64,000 bases of DNA from Bacteroidia bacterium. Lineage in GTDB: Bacteria > Bacteroidota > Bacteroidia > J057. The first letter of the stretch is position 1. Every line of letters begins with the position of its first letter. A program made the translations under genes and the position numbers. The DNA lies in NCBI GenBank assembly GCA_030430205.1, contig JAUIGE010000034.1:1-64000 (forward strand), read 5' to 3'. A model generated the notes under the pieces. The model ran no database searches, had not been told where the DNA came from, and worked only from the letters and a program-made list of their open reading frames with translations. Positions 63,368-64,000 of the stretch are shown here, piece after piece.

Positions 63368-63943
63368 ATGGCTGCAGTAGAAAAACCAAAAGACAAAAAG
63401 TACAGTAAGGAAGAATACTTTATCATGGAGGAAAAAGCTTCCGAGAAGCATGAATTTCATGATGGAGAGATTTTGATGATGTCGGGTGGTTCAGGAAAAC
63501 ATAGCTTATTAGGAGCACGAATTGGAGCTATGTTTACCACAGCCTTTCTTGAAAAAGGGTGCTATATTTTCAATAGTGATATGAAAGTTGAATTGGCAAA
63601 ATTCAACCAATACGTATATCCAGATACATCAGTGGTTTGCGGTGAAATAAATTATGTCCAGGGAAGAGAAGATGTAATTGACAACCCTATTATCATTGTA
63701 GAGGTTTTGTCCCCATCTACCGAGAGTTATGATCGTGGACTTAAATTTTTTAAGTATAGAAGTTTAGATTCCTTAAAAGTGTACATCCTGATTTCTCAGG
63801 AGTTAAAATTCGTTGAAGTATTTACTAAAAATCAAGATAAAATATGGCAGATGGAATCTTTTCATGGCGATGAAAAAGAATTTAAGTTATTGGATGTAGA
63901 AGGCACCTTTTCCATAGATTTTCTATACCAGAGAATTCTTTAG
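63368..63943 (+). CDS. Uma2-family putative restriction endonuclease-like protein
   Basis: 191 residues. Uma2/DUF820 signature: YSKEEYFIMEEKASEKHEFHDGEILMMSGGS at the N-terminus, then QYVYPDTSVVCGE and NPIIIVEVLSPSTESYDRGLKFFKYRSLDSLKVYILIS, giving the PD-(D/E)xK residues Asp and Glu-x-Leu. Cellular role is not established for the family. Its TAG stop (63941-63943) lies at the left border of palindromic element copy 3, so its C-terminal end may be set by the insertion. Confidence 0.88.
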   Translation: MAAVEKPKDKKYSKEEYFIMEEKASEKHEFHDGEILMMSGGSGKHSLLGARIGAMFTTAFLEKGCYIFNSDMKVELAKFNQYVYPDTSVVCGEINYVQGREDVIDNPIIIVEVLSPSTESYDRGLKFFKYRSLDSLKVYILISQELKFVEVFTKNQDKIWQMESFHGDEKEFKLLDVEGTFSIDFLYQRIL

Positions 63944-64000
63944 GAACGGTGACGAAATAAACTATCAGTTTCATTTTTCGCAAGGAGGTGTCATTTCGAC
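63942..64000. repeat. Palindromic MITE-like element, copy 3 (cut by window end)
   Basis: AGGAACGGTGACGAAATAAA... to TCATTTCGAC matches the first 59 bases of the element at 14391, with a few changes near 63976-63984. The right part lies outside the window. Confidence 0.85.

Noticed and set aside
1-64000. tRNA or rRNA genes
   Set aside because: No T-arm-like GGTTCGA context with a matching acceptor stem and no conserved rRNA blocks were noticed by eye; a covariance-model scan would be decisive.

Overview
The window looks like a chromosomal segment of a non-fermenting, probably aerobic Bacteroidota, most likely a Saprospiria-like lineage. The evidence is: giant PKD-repeat surface proteins with type IX secretion (T9SS) C-terminal sorting domains, a SusC/SusD pair, a Bacteroidota-style sdhCAB operon, LytS/LytTR and propeller-type two-component systems, AT-rich start contexts without strong Shine-Dalgarno sequences, and several matches to the Bacteroidota -7 promoter element TAnnTTTG. 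I could not place the species.

Layout. 1-5122: the end of a large PKD/SprB-like T9SS cargo protein. 5163-9207: a decayed di-haem peroxidase, a small secreted protein with a NarL-type operator upstream, a small hypothetical gene, proC and aroA. 9396-13316: a tight four-gene operon of esterase, ATP-grasp ligase with a histone-H1-like tail, class I glutamine amidotransferase and circularly permuted ATP-grasp-like ligase. This is the best candidate here for an uncharacterised biosynthetic or peptide-modifying system. 13313-19710: secreted and lipoprotein genes, a LytS/LytTR two-component pair separated by a 140-bp array of in-phase heptamers, and an ankyrin protein. 19805-28015: small envelope genes, a tocopherol-cyclase-like pseudogene, a vapBC-type toxin-antitoxin pair followed by a kinase-like gene, a beta-propeller T9SS protein, a divergent TetR/hydrolase pair with a palindromic operator, and an esterase-PKD pseudogene.

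28514-40333 is one 3939-residue adhesin-like protein with about 41 PKD-type units. Units 21-38 form six tandem copies of a three-domain block. 40348-49111: an Xre/GNAT pair, a NarL-type response regulator, small secreted proteins, a 1070-residue propeller sensor kinase, a stand-alone T9SS sorting domain and a methyltransferase. 49660-58096: a T9SS pseudogene, a methyltransferase, a saccharopine-dehydrogenase-like gene, a YceI lipoprotein, sdhCAB and an aspartoacylase-like gene. 58578-63943: SusC/SusD and a Uma2-family protein.

Non-coding structure is rich. A 200-bp palindromic element occurs three times (14391, 43741, 63942). Two further inverted-repeat elements occur once each (15411, 52238). 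Heptanucleotide arrays of CCCGAAA/CCCAAAA type lie directly before start codons at four places and in other intergenic positions at two more. A NarL-like 7-2-7 site lies 23-24 bp upstream of a TACCTTT(G/A) -7 box at two separate promoters, one of them that of the response regulator itself. Four gene remnants (5163, 20610, 27348, 49660) carry internal deletions, frameshifts or stops. No tRNA, rRNA or CRISPR array was seen.
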